A DNA stretch of 64,000 nt from an uncultured Bacillota bacterium (GTDB taxonomy: Bacteria > Bacillota > Clostridia > Lachnospirales > CAG-274): NCBI GenBank assembly GCA_958426775.1, contig CATZZP010000003.1, forward strand, positions 106,038 to 170,037, in the 5' to 3' direction. Under the pieces are notes generated by a model. The model worked only from the letters and a program-made list of their open reading frames with translations. It was not told the origin of the DNA and ran no database searches. The translations under genes and the position numbers were made by a program. This document shows positions 1 to 8,683 of the stretch, piece after piece; the first letter of the stretch is position 1; the number at the start of each line of letters is the position of its first letter.

Positions 1-1016
1 TTAGGCAGTACCTTTGTAACAACAGATACATTTACAAATACCTGTACCCCTACCATAATAGCAACACCCGCCGCTACAAGTGTACCGAAAAGACTTGTGG
101 CATCCAGTGCAATCTTTACACAACGCCATATCATAATTATGTATAAAAGCAATATAATGCCTGCACCTACTGCTCCCAGCTCCTCACAGATAACGGCAAA
201 AATAATATCGTTGTGTGCCTCAGGGATAAAGCCCAGCTTTTGTCGTGAATTTCCTAAGCCTACTCCGAAAAGTCCTCCTGAGCCTACGGCATAAAGACCC
301 TGCAGGTTCTGGTAGTTAATATCCTGCTGTTGGGAATCGGGGTTAAGCCAACCCATAATTCGGTTTCTTCTGAATTCATCACCTAACAGAATAAACAGAG
401 TAAGCCCTATAATGGCTAATATTGCCCAAGGTAAAAAATACCATACCTTGCGGGTTGATATAAGCATAATGCCGCCGCATACAGCAGTAACTACAAGACC
501 GGTACTCATATTCTGGCTCAGTATAAGTATAATAGGTACACCTACCATAGCAACACAAAAGGAAAAGGTCAGGAAATTGTCCATATCCTCACTGCGTACG
601 GCTATACGATTGGATAACACAATTATAAGTATTATTTTTGCAATTTCCGAGGGCTGAATACCCATAATCCATCTTGTAGCACCGTTGCTGGTTTTACCTA
701 ATATAAGAACTATAAAAAGCAAGAATACGATTACCGCATACATAATCATATTCCAGTTCTGGAAGTTCTGATAAGGGAATTTTGACAAAGCAAAAAGCAA
801 AATAAAGCCTAAAACGGAATATCGTATTTCCCTGCGTAAAAAGAAATAGGAATCATAGCCGAATTTAGCACTTGTGCCTGTAGAATAATAGCTTGAGCTA
901 AATACCATAACTACACCTATAAGGGTAAGTGCAATTACGGTAAAAAGCAGAATATAATCCATATTTCCCAGCTTTAATTTATGCTCCTGCTCTGACAGAA
1001 GCCTTTTATTCTCCAA
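1..1016 (-). CDS. ftsW: FtsW/SpoVE-type SEDS peptidoglycan polymerase, C-terminus cut by window edge
   Basis: Reading the minus strand from 1016 gives 338 open codons that run off the window. The start is probably TTG at 1016, with an AGGAGGTGA ribosome-binding site seven bases upstream. The protein has many hydrophobic segments and SEDS-family signatures: an early VVMVFSSSYY stretch, GATRWI, and QNLQGLYAVGSGGLFGVGLG in the large extracellular loop. The visible sequence ends in VVTKVLP, equivalent to the VTGLLPVTG region of the family, so only the last part is missing. SEDS proteins polymerise lipid II into glycan strands with a cognate class B PBP, here the SpoVD-like protein of the same cluster. 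It lies just downstream of murD and is probably co-transcribed. Whether it is the division paralogue (FtsW) or the sporulation paralogue (SpoVE) cannot be decided here. Confidence 0.9.
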   Translation of the reverse strand, partial: MENKRLLSEQEHKLKLGNMDYILLFTVIALTLIGVVMVFSSSYYSTGTSAKFGYDSYFFLRREIRYSVLGFILLFALSKFPYQNFQNWNMIMYAVIVFLLFIVLILGKTSNGATRWIMGIQPSEIAKIILIIVLSNRIAVRSEDMDNFLTFSFCVAMVGVPIILILSQNMSTGLVVTAVCGGIMLISTRKVWYFLPWAILAIIGLTLFILLGDEFRRNRIMGWLNPDSQQQDINYQNLQGLYAVGSGGLFGVGLGNSRQKLGFIPEAHNDIIFAVICEELGAVGAGIILLLYIIMIWRCVKIALDATSLFGTLVAAGVAIMVGVQVFVNVSVVTKVLP

Positions 1017-1037
1017 ACTATCACCTCCTAAGCAGGT

Positions 1038-2393
1038 TTAAAGCTTAGCTACAAGCTGTTTAAATATTTCGCCTCTCTGTTCATAGGAGTCAAACATATC
1101 CCAGCTTGCACAGGCAGGTGAAAGAAGCACACAGTCGCCCTTTTCTGCCTTACTGACACACATATTAAATGCCTCCTCAAAGCTTTCGGCAACCTCATAG
1201 TAGGTAAAGCCGCATTTTTTAAGGGTAGCCTTTAACTGCTCCCTTACAGCACCTATTACGGCTACATACTTTACTCTGCCCTTGAAAATGCTTACCCATT
1301 CGGTAAAGTCACTTCCCTTATCATAGCCTCCTGCTATAAGACAAATAGGTCTTTTCATAGCCAGTACTGCTTTAATTGAGGCGTCAGGGTTAGTACCCTT
1401 TGAGTCGTTGTAATAGTCAACACCGTTTACGGTTTTTACATATTCAATACGATGCTCAACTGCCTTAAACTCCTTTAAGACAGTCCTTATAAGCTCAAGG
1501 GGTACTCCTGCACAAACTCCGCAGCCTATTGCCGCCATGGCATTTTCCGTATTATGTGAGCCAAGTATATTAAGCTCATCAATATTAACTACTTTTTCGC
1601 TGTAGCCCATACAATCAATATATATGCTCTTATCATCTGAATATATGCCGCCCTCAAGCTTTTTATCAAGGGCAAAAAAGATTGTCTTAGCCTTGGTACG
1701 CTTTGCCATATCCCTTGTTGCCTTGTCGTTGTAGTTTAAAATGGTGTAGTCGTCCTCTGTCTGGTTTTCAAATACTCTTTCCTTAGCGGCAATATAGTTT
1801 TCTATAGTCTTGTGTCTGTTAAGATGGTCAGGGGTAATATTAAGCACTGCACTAACCTTAGGTCTGAAGGTTGATATACTCTCTAACTGAAAGCTTGACA
1901 TTTCGGCAACTACAAGGCTTTCGGGCTTAATACTATCTACATAGTCACAGTAAGGCATTCCGATATTGCCTACCACATAGGTATCGGGATTGTATGCCTT
2001 CATAATCTCCCCGACAAGGGTAGTGGTAGTGGTTTTGCCGTTTGTACCTGTTATTGCAATTACGGGGGCATCGGTTAATCTGTAGGCAAGCTCAACCTCG
2101 CCCAAAATCTCTACACCTGCCTTTTTTGCCTTTTCAATAAAGGGCAGGTCTGTAGGGATACCGGGGCTTAAAACCATTATATCAAAGCTGTCTGCAATAT
2201 CATCGGGATTTTTGCCCAGATAAAGGGTAACCCCCTTTGCCCTAAACTGAGCAACAGCTATTTTATCAAGCTGTGCCTCTGTCTTTAAGTCCTGAAGAGT
2301 AACCTTTGCTCCCCTTTTAAGCAACAGCTCCACTGCTGAAATACCGCTTTTTGCCATACCGCAAACAAGAGCCTTTTTGTCCTTTAGTATCAT
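1038..2393 (-). CDS. murD: UDP-N-acetylmuramoylalanine--D-glutamate ligase MurD
   Basis: A cytoplasmic ATP-dependent ligase that adds D-glutamate to UDP-MurNAc-L-alanine in peptidoglycan precursor synthesis. The 451 residues match the usual length. An N-terminal Rossmann-like UDP-binding domain precedes the Mur ligase P-loop GTNGKTT at about residues 116-122. The central domain contains NITPDHLNRH, and the C-terminal domain begins near residue 310 with VEHRIE and YYNDSKGTNPDA, as in MurD. It lies 15 bases downstream of mraY and 21 bases upstream of the ftsW start, in a tightly packed dcw operon on the minus strand. No key motif is missing. Confidence 0.97.
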   Translation of the reverse strand: MILKDKKALVCGMAKSGISAVELLLKRGAKVTLQDLKTEAQLDKIAVAQFRAKGVTLYLGKNPDDIADSFDIMVLSPGIPTDLPFIEKAKKAGVEILGEVELAYRLTDAPVIAITGTNGKTTTTTLVGEIMKAYNPDTYVVGNIGMPYCDYVDSIKPESLVVAEMSSFQLESISTFRPKVSAVLNITPDHLNRHKTIENYIAAKERVFENQTEDDYTILNYNDKATRDMAKRTKAKTIFFALDKKLEGGIYSDDKSIYIDCMGYSEKVVNIDELNILGSHNTENAMAAIGCGVCAGVPLELIRTVLKEFKAVEHRIEYVKTVNGVDYYNDSKGTNPDASIKAVLAMKRPICLIAGGYDKGSDFTEWVSIFKGRVKYVAVIGAVREQLKATLKKCGFTYYEVAESFEEAFNMCVSKAEKGDCVLLSPACASWDMFDSYEQRGEIFKQLVAKL

Positions 2394-2408
2394 TATGCCT
2401 ACCTCCTC

Positions 2409-3374
2409 TTAAAGTGCTAAATAGCCTATAAGACACATTATGGCTGTTATAATGTAAAACAGTGCCACTACCTTTGTTTCCTTTAATCCGCATTGCTCAA
2501 AGTGATGATGAATAGGTGCCATTTTAAAAATACGCTTACCATGGGTCAGCTTAAAATAGCCAACCTGAAGTATAACCGAAATTGACTCACACACATAAAT
2601 AAAGCCTACAATTAAAAGCATAAGGGGCATTTTAAGCAAAACCGCCGTGCTTGCTACAAAGCCGCCTAATGCAAGAGAGCCTGTATCACCCATAAATACC
2701 TTGGCAGGGTGAGAGTTAAAGAGCAAAAAGCCCAGCAATGAGCCTATAATAGCTCCGCAGATAGGTGAAAGACCGCTTTCGCTGCCGTATGCCGCTATCA
2801 TAAAGAAGGTTGCGACAAGGGCAGTAACACCTGCCGCAAGACCGTCAAGACCGTCTGTTAAATTAACGCTGTTTACCGTGCCTACCATTACAAAAAACAG
2901 GAAAGGAATATAGAGATACCAACCCAGCTCAATTTCCTTATTTATAAAAGGTATTATTATGCCTGTGCCTAAATCCGTACAGGTATAGATATAGTAGGCA
3001 AAGCAGGCGGTTACCGCAAGCTGAAAAATAATTTTTTGCATAGGGGTAAGACCCTCTGACTGTTTTTTGACTATTTTAAGATAGTCGTCAATAAAGCCTA
3101 CAATGCCGTAGCCGATAGTTATTAAAAGAACTGCCTTTGCATCGTGGTTGCCGTTAAATATATAGGGCAGAGCCGCTGCACCGAAGGCAAGCACAATCAT
3201 AACGCCGCCCATGGTAGGCGTACCGCTTTTTATAAGGTGGCTTTGAGGTCCGTCATCTCTTACATTCTGCCCGAATTTTAATCTCCTTAAAACAGGGATA
3301 ATAAGAGGGCAAAGTATTACATTTACCGTAAAGGCAAGTAAAATTGCGTAAATTATACTCTCTGTAGTGTACAT
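2409..3374 (-). CDS. mraY: Phospho-N-acetylmuramoyl-pentapeptide transferase MraY
   Basis: An integral membrane enzyme that transfers phospho-MurNAc-pentapeptide to undecaprenyl phosphate, making lipid I. The 321 residues hold about ten hydrophobic helices. Family motifs are visible: GTPTMGG near the N-terminus, GFIDDYLK carrying the Asp pair needed for Mg2+ and catalysis, NLTDGLDGLA, FMGDTGSLALGG and the C-terminal PIHHHFE. It starts two bases after the murF stop, so translation of the two is probably coupled. The order murF-mraY-murD-ftsW is the common one in Clostridia. Confidence 0.97.
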   Translation of the reverse strand: MYTTESIIYAILLAFTVNVILCPLIIPVLRRLKFGQNVRDDGPQSHLIKSGTPTMGGVMIVLAFGAAALPYIFNGNHDAKAVLLITIGYGIVGFIDDYLKIVKKQSEGLTPMQKIIFQLAVTACFAYYIYTCTDLGTGIIIPFINKEIELGWYLYIPFLFFVMVGTVNSVNLTDGLDGLAAGVTALVATFFMIAAYGSESGLSPICGAIIGSLLGFLLFNSHPAKVFMGDTGSLALGGFVASTAVLLKMPLMLLIVGFIYVCESISVILQVGYFKLTHGKRIFKMAPIHHHFEQCGLKETKVVALFYIITAIMCLIGYLAL

Positions 3375-3376
3375 TT

Positions 3377-4729
3377 TTATTCTCCTTTAAGCTTATCTAC
3401 CGTATTTTCAAAATGCATACCTCTGGAGGCTTTTACAAGGACAGTCATATTGTCACTGATTATATCCTTAAGCCTTGTAAAAAATTCCTCCTGGGTTAAA
3501 AAGTAATGTATATTATTTTCTCTTACGCTTTTAGCACCCTCATATATGCTTTTACTTATTTCGCCTATGCAAATTATTTCATCAATATTTTTTTTGGCGG
3601 TATACTGACCTAATTCAAAGTGAAGTGAGGGGGCAAAGTCACCTAACTCAAACATATCGCCTAAGATTGCACAGGTTTTTCCCTCACTGCAGGCAAGTAC
3701 ATCAACTGCCGCCATAGCAGATACGGGGTTAGAATTATATACGTCGTTAATAATTGTAAGTTTAGGGGTACGTATTATGTCCATACGCATTTTGGTAGGC
3801 TCAAAGTCCTCAATACCTGCCTTGATTTCTTGGGGACTTAAGCCCAGGGCAAAGCCTGTGCTTGCCGCCGCAAGGGCATTACTTACCATATGTCTGCCGG
3901 GGATATGTATGCTTACATCAAAGCTTATATCTCCCTTGCGGATGGTACAGTCTATACCCTCAATGCCCTTTTCCTTTATATTGTCGGCATAAACATCAAA
4001 TTCTGGGCTTGTACCGAAAAATACTAAATCCTCTCTGCTGCCCTTTAAGGTTGCAAGCATATCGTTGTCGCCGTTTACTATGGCAGTGCCGCCCTTTTTA
4101 AGCCCCTCAAAGATTTCGCACTTAGCCTTTAATATGCCCTCTCTGCTGCCTAAGTTTTCAATATGGGATACCCCTACATTTGTTATAAGGGCAATATCGG
4201 GTCTGACTATGTTGGTCAGGTAGCTTATTTCCTCAAAGTGGTTCATGCCCATTTCAATAACTGCAGCTGTATGGGTAGGTAAAAGGCTGAATATAGTAAG
4301 AGGCACACCTATATCGTTATTAAGGTTGCCCTGAGTTTTCCATACATTAAAGTGCTTGCCGAGTACGGAGGCAACCATATCCTTTGTGGTGGTTTTGCCT
4401 ACACTGCCCGTAATTGCAACTGTAGGGATATTAAGCTTTTTAAGATAGAAGGCGGCTATTTTACCCATTGCAAGGCGGGTATCCTCAACCTTGATTGCAG
4501 GCACCGTATAGTTGCCCTCATATTGGGTTAAAACCGCTGCAGCACCCTTTTCTACAGCTGCATCTATAAAATTATGTCCGTCAAAGCTTTCTCCTTTAAG
4601 GGGGATAAAAAGCATATCCCCCGAAATTGTCCTTGTGTCGGTAGAAATACCCTTAATTACCGTATTTTCATCACCTGACAGGAGAGTGCCGCCGCAAAAA
4701 TTAATAATTTCTCTTAAGCTAAGCTCCAT
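3377..4729 (-). CDS. murF: UDP-MurNAc-tripeptide--D-alanyl-D-alanine ligase MurF
   Basis: Adds the D-Ala-D-Ala dipeptide to the UDP-MurNAc tripeptide, completing the pentapeptide, in the cytoplasm with ATP. The 450 residues include STDTRT near residue 30, the P-loop GSVGKTTTKD at about 108-117, NLNNDIGVPLT, EMGMNHFEEI and the C-terminal NDVYNSNPVSA characteristic of MurF rather than MurE or MurD. It lies one base downstream of the murE stop and two bases upstream of mraY, so it sits in the middle of the operon. A complete, ordinary copy. Confidence 0.97.
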   Translation of the reverse strand: MELSLREIINFCGGTLLSGDENTVIKGISTDTRTISGDMLFIPLKGESFDGHNFIDAAVEKGAAAVLTQYEGNYTVPAIKVEDTRLAMGKIAAFYLKKLNIPTVAITGSVGKTTTKDMVASVLGKHFNVWKTQGNLNNDIGVPLTIFSLLPTHTAAVIEMGMNHFEEISYLTNIVRPDIALITNVGVSHIENLGSREGILKAKCEIFEGLKKGGTAIVNGDNDMLATLKGSREDLVFFGTSPEFDVYADNIKEKGIEGIDCTIRKGDISFDVSIHIPGRHMVSNALAAASTGFALGLSPQEIKAGIEDFEPTKMRMDIIRTPKLTIINDVYNSNPVSAMAAVDVLACSEGKTCAILGDMFELGDFAPSLHFELGQYTAKKNIDEIICIGEISKSIYEGAKSVRENNIHYFLTQEEFFTRLKDIISDNMTVLVKASRGMHFENTVDKLKGE

Positions 4730-4730
4730 T

Positions 4731-6194
4731 TTAGTTTTCCTCCGCCTCTAAAGCCTCTTGTGCAACCTCCACATCGTCAAAGTGAATGGTTTTGTCCTTG
4801 AAAATTTCATAGTCCTCGTGACCCTTGCCTGCAATTACCACGCTGTCACCCGGTTTTGCAATTTTAACTGCATAAAATATTGCCTCTCTGCGGTCAACTA
4901 TCATTTTATACTCAGAGGTGATTGGTTTAACGCCCACCTCAATTTCCTTTAAAATATCCATAGGCTCTTCAGAGCGTGGGTTGTCTGAGGTAATTACACT
5001 GTAATCACCCAGCTGTGCGGCAAGCCTGCCCATAATGGGACGTTTAGCTCTGTCCCTGTCGCCGCCGCAGCCGTAGACGGTTATAATTCTGCCTTTTGTA
5101 AATTCTCTTACTGCTTTTAAAATGTTTTCAATACCGTCGGGAGTGTGGGCATAGTCTACAATTACGTTAAAGCCCTTGTTATTAGGCACGTTCTGTATAC
5201 GACCGGGAACACCCTTAATGCTGTTTATACCCTCCTGTATCTTTTCAACAGGTATGTTAAGCACAAGTGAGGCGGCAATAACACCTAAGGCATTATATAT
5301 ACTGAATTTACCCGGCACGTGAAGCTCAAAGCCGTAGGTCTTGCCCTTAAGCTCTACCTCAAAGGTGGATTTATCCATAAAATATTCAATATTAGTTGCT
5401 CTTACATCAGCCTTATTTTCTATGCCAAAGGTAAGTACAGGGCAGTCAGCTGACCTTATCATGGTGTCAGACCAACTGTCGTCAATATTGATTATGCCGT
5501 GCTTTGACATTTTAAAAAGCTTAGTCTTAGCCTGTGCATAGCTTTCCATAGTGCCGTGAAAATCCAGATGGTCCTGGGTAAGGTTAGTAAATATGGCAAC
5601 ATCAAAATCAAGCCCCTCTACCTTTTTAAGCTCAAGAGAATGAGAGCTTACTTCCATAACCACATCACTGACCTGATTATCTGCCATAAGGCTGAAAAGT
5701 GAGTTAAGCTCAATAGTATCGGGAGTGGTGCTTGTAGCAAGATGAACAGGCACCTTTTCACCGTTAATTCTTATTTCAACAGTGCCTATGACACCTGTTT
5801 TTTTATCTAAGGTATTAAGTATATTTTCCATAAAATAGGTGGTGCTGGTTTTGCCGTTTGTACCTGTTACACCTATCAGGTTAAACTTTTTTGAAGGGTC
5901 ATTGTAGAATACCCTTGCTATTTCGGAAAGTGCCTCACGTGAGTTTTCCACCCTGATTGCGGTTATACCCTCAGGCAGAGTTTCCGCATCTCTTTCACAG
6001 ATAACGGCTCTGCAACCCTTTTCAAAGGCAGAGGGAATATAACTGTGACCGTCTGTGTGTATACCGTAAATACATACAAATAAAGCACCTGCCTCTGCTT
6101 TGCGTGAATCTATGGTAAGGCTTGTTATATCTATATCTGTACTGCCGCAAATTACAGTATGGTTTATATTTTTAATAAGCTCTGCTAATTTCAT
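4731..6194 (-). CDS. murE: UDP-MurNAc-dipeptide--meso-diaminopimelate ligase MurE
   Basis: Adds the third peptide residue to UDP-MurNAc-L-Ala-D-Glu. The ATP loop GTNGKTST lies about 115 residues in, followed by TTPDTIE, EVSSHSLE and NLTQDHLDFHG. The substrate motif DNPR (about residue 404 from this start) is the form found in meso-DAP ligases, whereas lysine-adding enzymes vary there. I therefore predict a DAP-type wall. The start is uncertain: the ATG at 6194 has an AAAGGA site thirteen bases upstream, while in-frame TTG and GTG codons at 6203 and 6206 lie closer to that site and would add three or four residues. It is the second gene of the minus-strand operon, 63 bases after spoVD. Confidence 0.95.
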   Translation of the reverse strand: MKLAELIKNINHTVICGSTDIDITSLTIDSRKAEAGALFVCIYGIHTDGHSYIPSAFEKGCRAVICERDAETLPEGITAIRVENSREALSEIARVFYNDPSKKFNLIGVTGTNGKTSTTYFMENILNTLDKKTGVIGTVEIRINGEKVPVHLATSTTPDTIELNSLFSLMADNQVSDVVMEVSSHSLELKKVEGLDFDVAIFTNLTQDHLDFHGTMESYAQAKTKLFKMSKHGIINIDDSWSDTMIRSADCPVLTFGIENKADVRATNIEYFMDKSTFEVELKGKTYGFELHVPGKFSIYNALGVIAASLVLNIPVEKIQEGINSIKGVPGRIQNVPNNKGFNVIVDYAHTPDGIENILKAVREFTKGRIITVYGCGGDRDRAKRPIMGRLAAQLGDYSVITSDNPRSEEPMDILKEIEVGVKPITSEYKMIVDRREAIFYAVKIAKPGDSVVIAGKGHEDYEIFKDKTIHFDDVEVAQEALEAEEN

Positions 6195-6257
6195 TGAAAA
6201 CAACACATCCTTTCAATCTAAAAAAACTGCTGTTTTTATTATACACTTTTTTTTCGG

Positions 6258-8201
6258 CTATGTATACAAAATTATTTTACTTCCTTGATTTATTTCTTCA
6301 CCCGGTGAGGGGAGCTGTGTTTTTACCGTTTCTCCCTGACCTATAACCTCAAAATTAAGGTTAAGAGAGGCGAGATCCTTTTTAACCTCTGCAAGGGCTT
6401 TACCCGTAAAATCAGGTACCGTAACGGGAGCAACTCCTTTAATTTTAAGCTCCTCCTGGTTATATTGGGGCTTTATGCCAAGGTAGGGCAGTATATTTTC
6501 CAAAAGCTCCTTCATAACAGGGCCTGCTACCTGACCGCCGTAATACACTCCCTGTGGCTCATCAATAAGCACAAGGGCTATTACCTGTGGGTTTTCTGCA
6601 GGGGCAAAGGCACAAAAGGAGGCTATATACTTGCCGCTGCGTCGGGGAAGCTTTTCACTTGTGGCTGTTTTGCCCCCTATTCTGTAACCGGGGATATAGG
6701 TTTTGTTACCTGAGCCTACCTGAACAACGCTTTCAAGTATAGGCTTCATTCTGTCGGAGGTTTCCTTTGATATGCTTGTTTGTGAGGTGTCATATTCCAG
6801 TGTCTTTATTGTATTGCCCTCATTGTCCCTTACCTCAACTCCGAAGTGAGGGGTGATAAGCCTGCCTCCGTTTATTACAGAGGATATTGCCCTTAAAAGC
6901 TGCATTGGTGTTATCTGAAAGGACTGTCCAAAGCTCATTGTAGCAAGCTCTACAGAGCCTATTTTATCCTTTTTGTGCATAATACCCACTGCCTCGCCCG
7001 GCAGGTCAATGCCTGTTTTCTTGTCAAAGCCGAATTTTATCATATATTCATAAAATTTATCACTGCCAAGCCTTGCGGCAACATCCATAAAAACAGGGTT
7101 ACAGCTGTTTTGTACACCCTCAACAAAGGTTTCTGAGCCATGACTTCGGGGGGAACGCCAGCATTTTATAAGTCTGCCGCCTACTTCTCTTCCTCCGTTA
7201 CAGTTAAAGCTGTCATTTTCTGATACAACTCCCTCTTCAAGACCTGCCGCAGAGGTGATAATCTTAAAGGTTGAGCCGGGCTCATAGGTGTCGTTTATAT
7301 TAAAGTTTCGCCACATCTTATTTAAAGCGGTGTTTTTTTCTTCGGCAGACATTGTTGACCATACTGCCTTTAAGCTCTCGTCATTTATTTCAAAGGGCTT
7401 ATTTAAGTCAAAGTCGGGCTTTGAGGTCATTGCATAAATTTCTCCGTTTTGAGGGTTCATAACTATAATTGCCCCTTTTTTTGCCTCCTTGTAGCTTAGC
7501 ACCTTTTCAAGAGTTTGTTCTGCATATTGCTGTATATTAACATCTATGCTTGTAACCAAATTTCCTCCGTCCTCAGGAGCTACCCTTAGCTTATCTCCGT
7601 TTTCAACCTCAATTCCCCGTACATCTGTCTGGGTCATAATTTTGCCTCTTTTGCCCTTTAGTAAGTCCTCATATTTAGACTCTAAGCCTATTATGCCCTG
7701 ATTGTCCTTTCCTACAAAGCCTATTACGTGAGAGGCAAGGGTTTTATAGGGATAAATACGTTCAACATCTTCATCAATTTTAACGCCCTTTAGCTTAAGT
7801 GCTTGTATTTTTTGGGCAGTTTCCTTGTCTATCTTGTTTTTAATTCGATTTAAGGCAACCTTTTCATTTACCTTTTTAAGGACCGTTTCATAATCCATGT
7901 CCAGTATCTGAGAAAGCTCCCTTGCAACCCTTTCCCCGTCCTCAATCTGGTTATGTATTACGCTGACGGAAAAGGCGGATTTGGTTGTGGCAAGCTTAAC
8001 GGAGTTTCTGTCTAAAATATCTCCTCGCCTCGGTGCTATAAGTCTGTCTCTTGTCTGTTGCTCAAAGGCAAGCTTTTGGTAGTATTCGCCTTGAAAAATC
8101 TGTATGTAAAGCACCTTGCCGTATAATAATGTAATTAAAACGGTAAACAGCAGTAATATAAATACAAGCTTTTTCTTAAGTGTTATACCTGCTTTTTTCA
8201 T
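6258..8201 (-). CDS. spoVD: SpoVD-like class B penicillin-binding protein with C-terminal PASTA domain
   Basis: A membrane-anchored D,D-transpeptidase that cross-links peptidoglycan outside the cell. The 647 residues show one N-terminal transmembrane anchor (about 11-33), a PBP dimerisation domain beginning RRGDILDRN, and a transpeptidase domain with STFK (Ser310 as nucleophile), SCN (366-368) and KTA at 511-513. The KTA variant replaces the usual KTG and is known among clostridial SpoVD/FtsI proteins. One PASTA repeat fills about residues 594-647. A single PASTA domain together with position directly before murE matches spoVD of Bacillus, but in a genome lacking a separate ftsI here it could also serve in division. 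An AAGGGGTG site precedes ATG 8201. It is first in the operon and divergent from secG. Confidence 0.9.
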   Translation of the reverse strand: MKKAGITLKKKLVFILLLFTVLITLLYGKVLYIQIFQGEYYQKLAFEQQTRDRLIAPRRGDILDRNSVKLATTKSAFSVSVIHNQIEDGERVARELSQILDMDYETVLKKVNEKVALNRIKNKIDKETAQKIQALKLKGVKIDEDVERIYPYKTLASHVIGFVGKDNQGIIGLESKYEDLLKGKRGKIMTQTDVRGIEVENGDKLRVAPEDGGNLVTSIDVNIQQYAEQTLEKVLSYKEAKKGAIIVMNPQNGEIYAMTSKPDFDLNKPFEINDESLKAVWSTMSAEEKNTALNKMWRNFNINDTYEPGSTFKIITSAAGLEEGVVSENDSFNCNGGREVGGRLIKCWRSPRSHGSETFVEGVQNSCNPVFMDVAARLGSDKFYEYMIKFGFDKKTGIDLPGEAVGIMHKKDKIGSVELATMSFGQSFQITPMQLLRAISSVINGGRLITPHFGVEVRDNEGNTIKTLEYDTSQTSISKETSDRMKPILESVVQVGSGNKTYIPGYRIGGKTATSEKLPRRSGKYIASFCAFAPAENPQVIALVLIDEPQGVYYGGQVAGPVMKELLENILPYLGIKPQYNQEELKIKGVAPVTVPDFTGKALAEVKKDLASLNLNFEVIGQGETVKTQLPSPGEEINQGSKIILYT

Positions 8202-8284
8202 ACTGCACCCCTTATGTTACTATATAATATAATATTTCAAAATTTAGCTTATATGTACAATTTACACAAAAATAATAAAAGGAC

Positions 8285-8313
8285 TTGCTATTTTATTTTT
8301 CTTATGGTAAAAT
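8285..8313 (+). promoter_or_regulatory. Promoter of secG
   Basis: TTGCTA (8285-8290), a 17-base spacer and TAAAAT (8308-8313) form a good sigma-A-type promoter 34 bases before the secG ATG. It also argues against any upstream secG start, because the -35 box itself would then be coding. Confidence 0.65.
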
Positions 8314-8347
8314 GAGCAATGATGAATACGGACAGGAGGTCATTATA

Positions 8348-8599
8348 ATGAGTATTCCTTTTATTATAGTATCGGTTCTTGTAATAATAAGCGGTGTGGC
8401 TGTGATTGCTTTAATCCTTGCACAGAAGAAAAACGCAGCAGCAGGCTTTGGTGCTGCTATGTCAGGCATGAGCTCAAACGGCGACAGCTACTGGAGTGCT
8501 AACAAGGGCAGATCTATGGAGGGTCAGCTTGCTAAATACACAAAGATAAGTGCATTCCTTTTCTTTGTACTTGTATTTATTTCTAACTTTTTAAAGTAA
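8348..8599 (+). CDS. secG: Preprotein translocase subunit SecG
   Basis: A small inner-membrane partner of SecY and SecE that assists SecA-driven export. The 83 residues have two hydrophobic helices (about 3-25 and 64-82) joined by a Gly/Ser-rich loop containing SYWSANKGRSMEGQL, which corresponds to the conserved NKGRTxEG region of SecG. The ATG at 8348 is preceded by GGAGGT at good distance. SecG followed by rnr is a conserved pairing in Firmicutes. A terminator lies just after it, so rnr is probably reached by read-through or has a weak promoter of its own. Confidence 0.92.
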   Translation: MSIPFIIVSVLVIISGVAVIALILAQKKNAAAGFGAAMSGMSSNGDSYWSANKGRSMEGQLAKYTKISAFLFFVLVFISNFLK

Positions 8600-8613
8600 T
8601 AATTAAATTAAAG

Positions 8614-8646
8614 CAGACTTTGTACCCCGCAAGGTCTGTTTTTTTC
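8614..8646 (+). terminator. Terminator after secG
   Basis: CAGACTTTG (8614-8622) pairs with CAAGGTCTG (8630-8638) with one G-U pair around a seven-base loop, followed by a run of eight or more T. Confidence 0.8.
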
Positions 8647-8683
8647 TATATAAATGGTTTATACTAAACAGGAGGTGATTTTT

